Source: Singulisphaera sp. GP187
GTDB taxonomy: Bacteria > Planctomycetota > Planctomycetia > Isosphaerales > Isosphaeraceae
Reading direction: 5' to 3'
Length of the DNA: 64,000 nucleotides
Assembly (NCBI RefSeq): GCF_900129635.1
Contig: NZ_FSRB01000001.1
Coordinates: 5,669,501-5,733,500, forward strand
In this document: positions 63,678-64,000 of the stretch, in pieces
How positions within the stretch are numbered: position 1 is the stretch's first letter
How the letters are laid out: every line of letters begins with the position of its first letter
Notes under the pieces: model-generated
Told to the model about the DNA's origin: nothing
Databases searched by the model: none
What the model saw: only the letters and a program-made list of their open reading frames with translations
Position numbers and translations under genes: made by a program

Positions 63678-63825
63678 GAGTCGATAGTTCCATTCTTCCC
63701 GGCCGGTCACTCCCTTGCCGGGGTCGATCCTGTCGCTGGGAGAGTGCTCTGGCGCATTTTGAACAGGTCCGTGCACCGAACCGCTGCGCAAGACGAAGCA
63801 ATGGCCGGACAACGGCGAAGCAAGT
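63678..63825 (-). promoter_or_regulatory. Leader of the rpsL-rpsG unit
   Basis: About 150 nt between the candidate promoter and the rpsL start. No gene is seen; an in-frame upstream ATG at 63812 is not conserved. Confidence 0.4.
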
Positions 63826-63853
63826 AGTGTAACGCCTTACTTCGACCTGTCAA
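63826..63853 (-). promoter_or_regulatory. Candidate sigma-70 promoter of rpsL-rpsG
   Basis: On the minus strand TTGACA (63853-63848) and TACACT (63831-63826) are 16 bases apart. A second TTGACT box lies at 63863-63858. This is the strongest hexamer pair upstream of rpsL. Confidence 0.65.
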
Positions 63854-64000
63854 GACGAGTCAAGACAAACATGCGGTGCGATCGGGAGCGCTTGCCCAGA
63901 CGAGCCGGAGCCGCTCCCGAGCGTGCCGGCGGGGCGGGAGTGGGCGACCGAATTGACATGGAGAGTCCCCCTGCCCTACGATTTGCGGCCGGGGGAATGC
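63854..64000. other. Right-edge sequence
   Basis: GC-rich sequence upstream of the str promoter. It contains GGGAGCG/CGCTCCC repeats near 63883-63920 that could form a hairpin. No gene is visible before the edge. Confidence 0.35.

Overview
The window looks like a chromosomal segment of a planctomycete, probably of the Isosphaeraceae type. The reasons are a DUF1559 prepilin-like protein with an N-terminal methylation motif and a C-terminal H-x9-DG motif, several small exported proteins, long spacers inside the ribosomal protein operons, and high but uneven GC. No rRNA gene, CRISPR array or convincing tRNA gene was seen.

Layout. (1) 1-8640: a minus-strand DUF1264 / histidine kinase / response regulator operon (the regulator runs off the left edge), a rhodanese, a rhomboid protease, a Tat-exported amidohydrolase and a Tat-exported alditol-oxidase-like flavoprotein. 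(2) 8800-14315: a scrap yard of decayed genes. It holds remnants of a Y1 transposase, an Ig-like repeat protein, a GT2 glycosyltransferase, a YCII protein and an IS1380 transposase, a foreign very GC-rich FAD monooxygenase, and a broken duplicate of the alditol oxidase 5' region carrying an IS701-like element. (3) 14349-17465: a lodB/lodA-like pair (flavoprotein plus quinone-cofactor amine oxidase); the oxidase seems to lack the cofactor tryptophan. (4) 18175-20976: an IS1634-family element and an ISAs1 remnant. (5) 21989-30375: a type I phosphodiesterase, the DUF1559 protein, lipoproteins, an RbfA-like protein, RtcA and a HIT protein. (6) 30464-47309: the S10-spc-alpha ribosomal protein cluster on the minus strand, rpsJ to rplQ, with secY, map and rpoA, but without rpmD, adk and infA at their usual places. 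(7) 47658-62768: a Uma2 gene, fusA, then about 12 kb of accessory DNA lying between fusA and rpsG. (8) 62769-63677: rpsG and rpsL with their own promoter.

The most interesting accessory unit is the two-gene operon at 51281-54002. It encodes a trypsin-like protease and a probable membrane protein that share a matching N-terminal effector-associated-like domain, which suggests a sensor/effector pair of a biological conflict system. The same accessory block carries two identical tandem IS4-family elements inserted in one arm of a long palindrome, IS110 debris, and two serine hydrolases of the penicillin-binding fold.

Transcription signals that could be read include candidate promoters for the S10 operon (47400-47428) and the rpsL-rpsG unit (63826-63853), and intrinsic terminators after rpsG (62686-62728) and after the class A hydrolase (57413-57456). 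Convergent gene pairs are often separated by hairpins.
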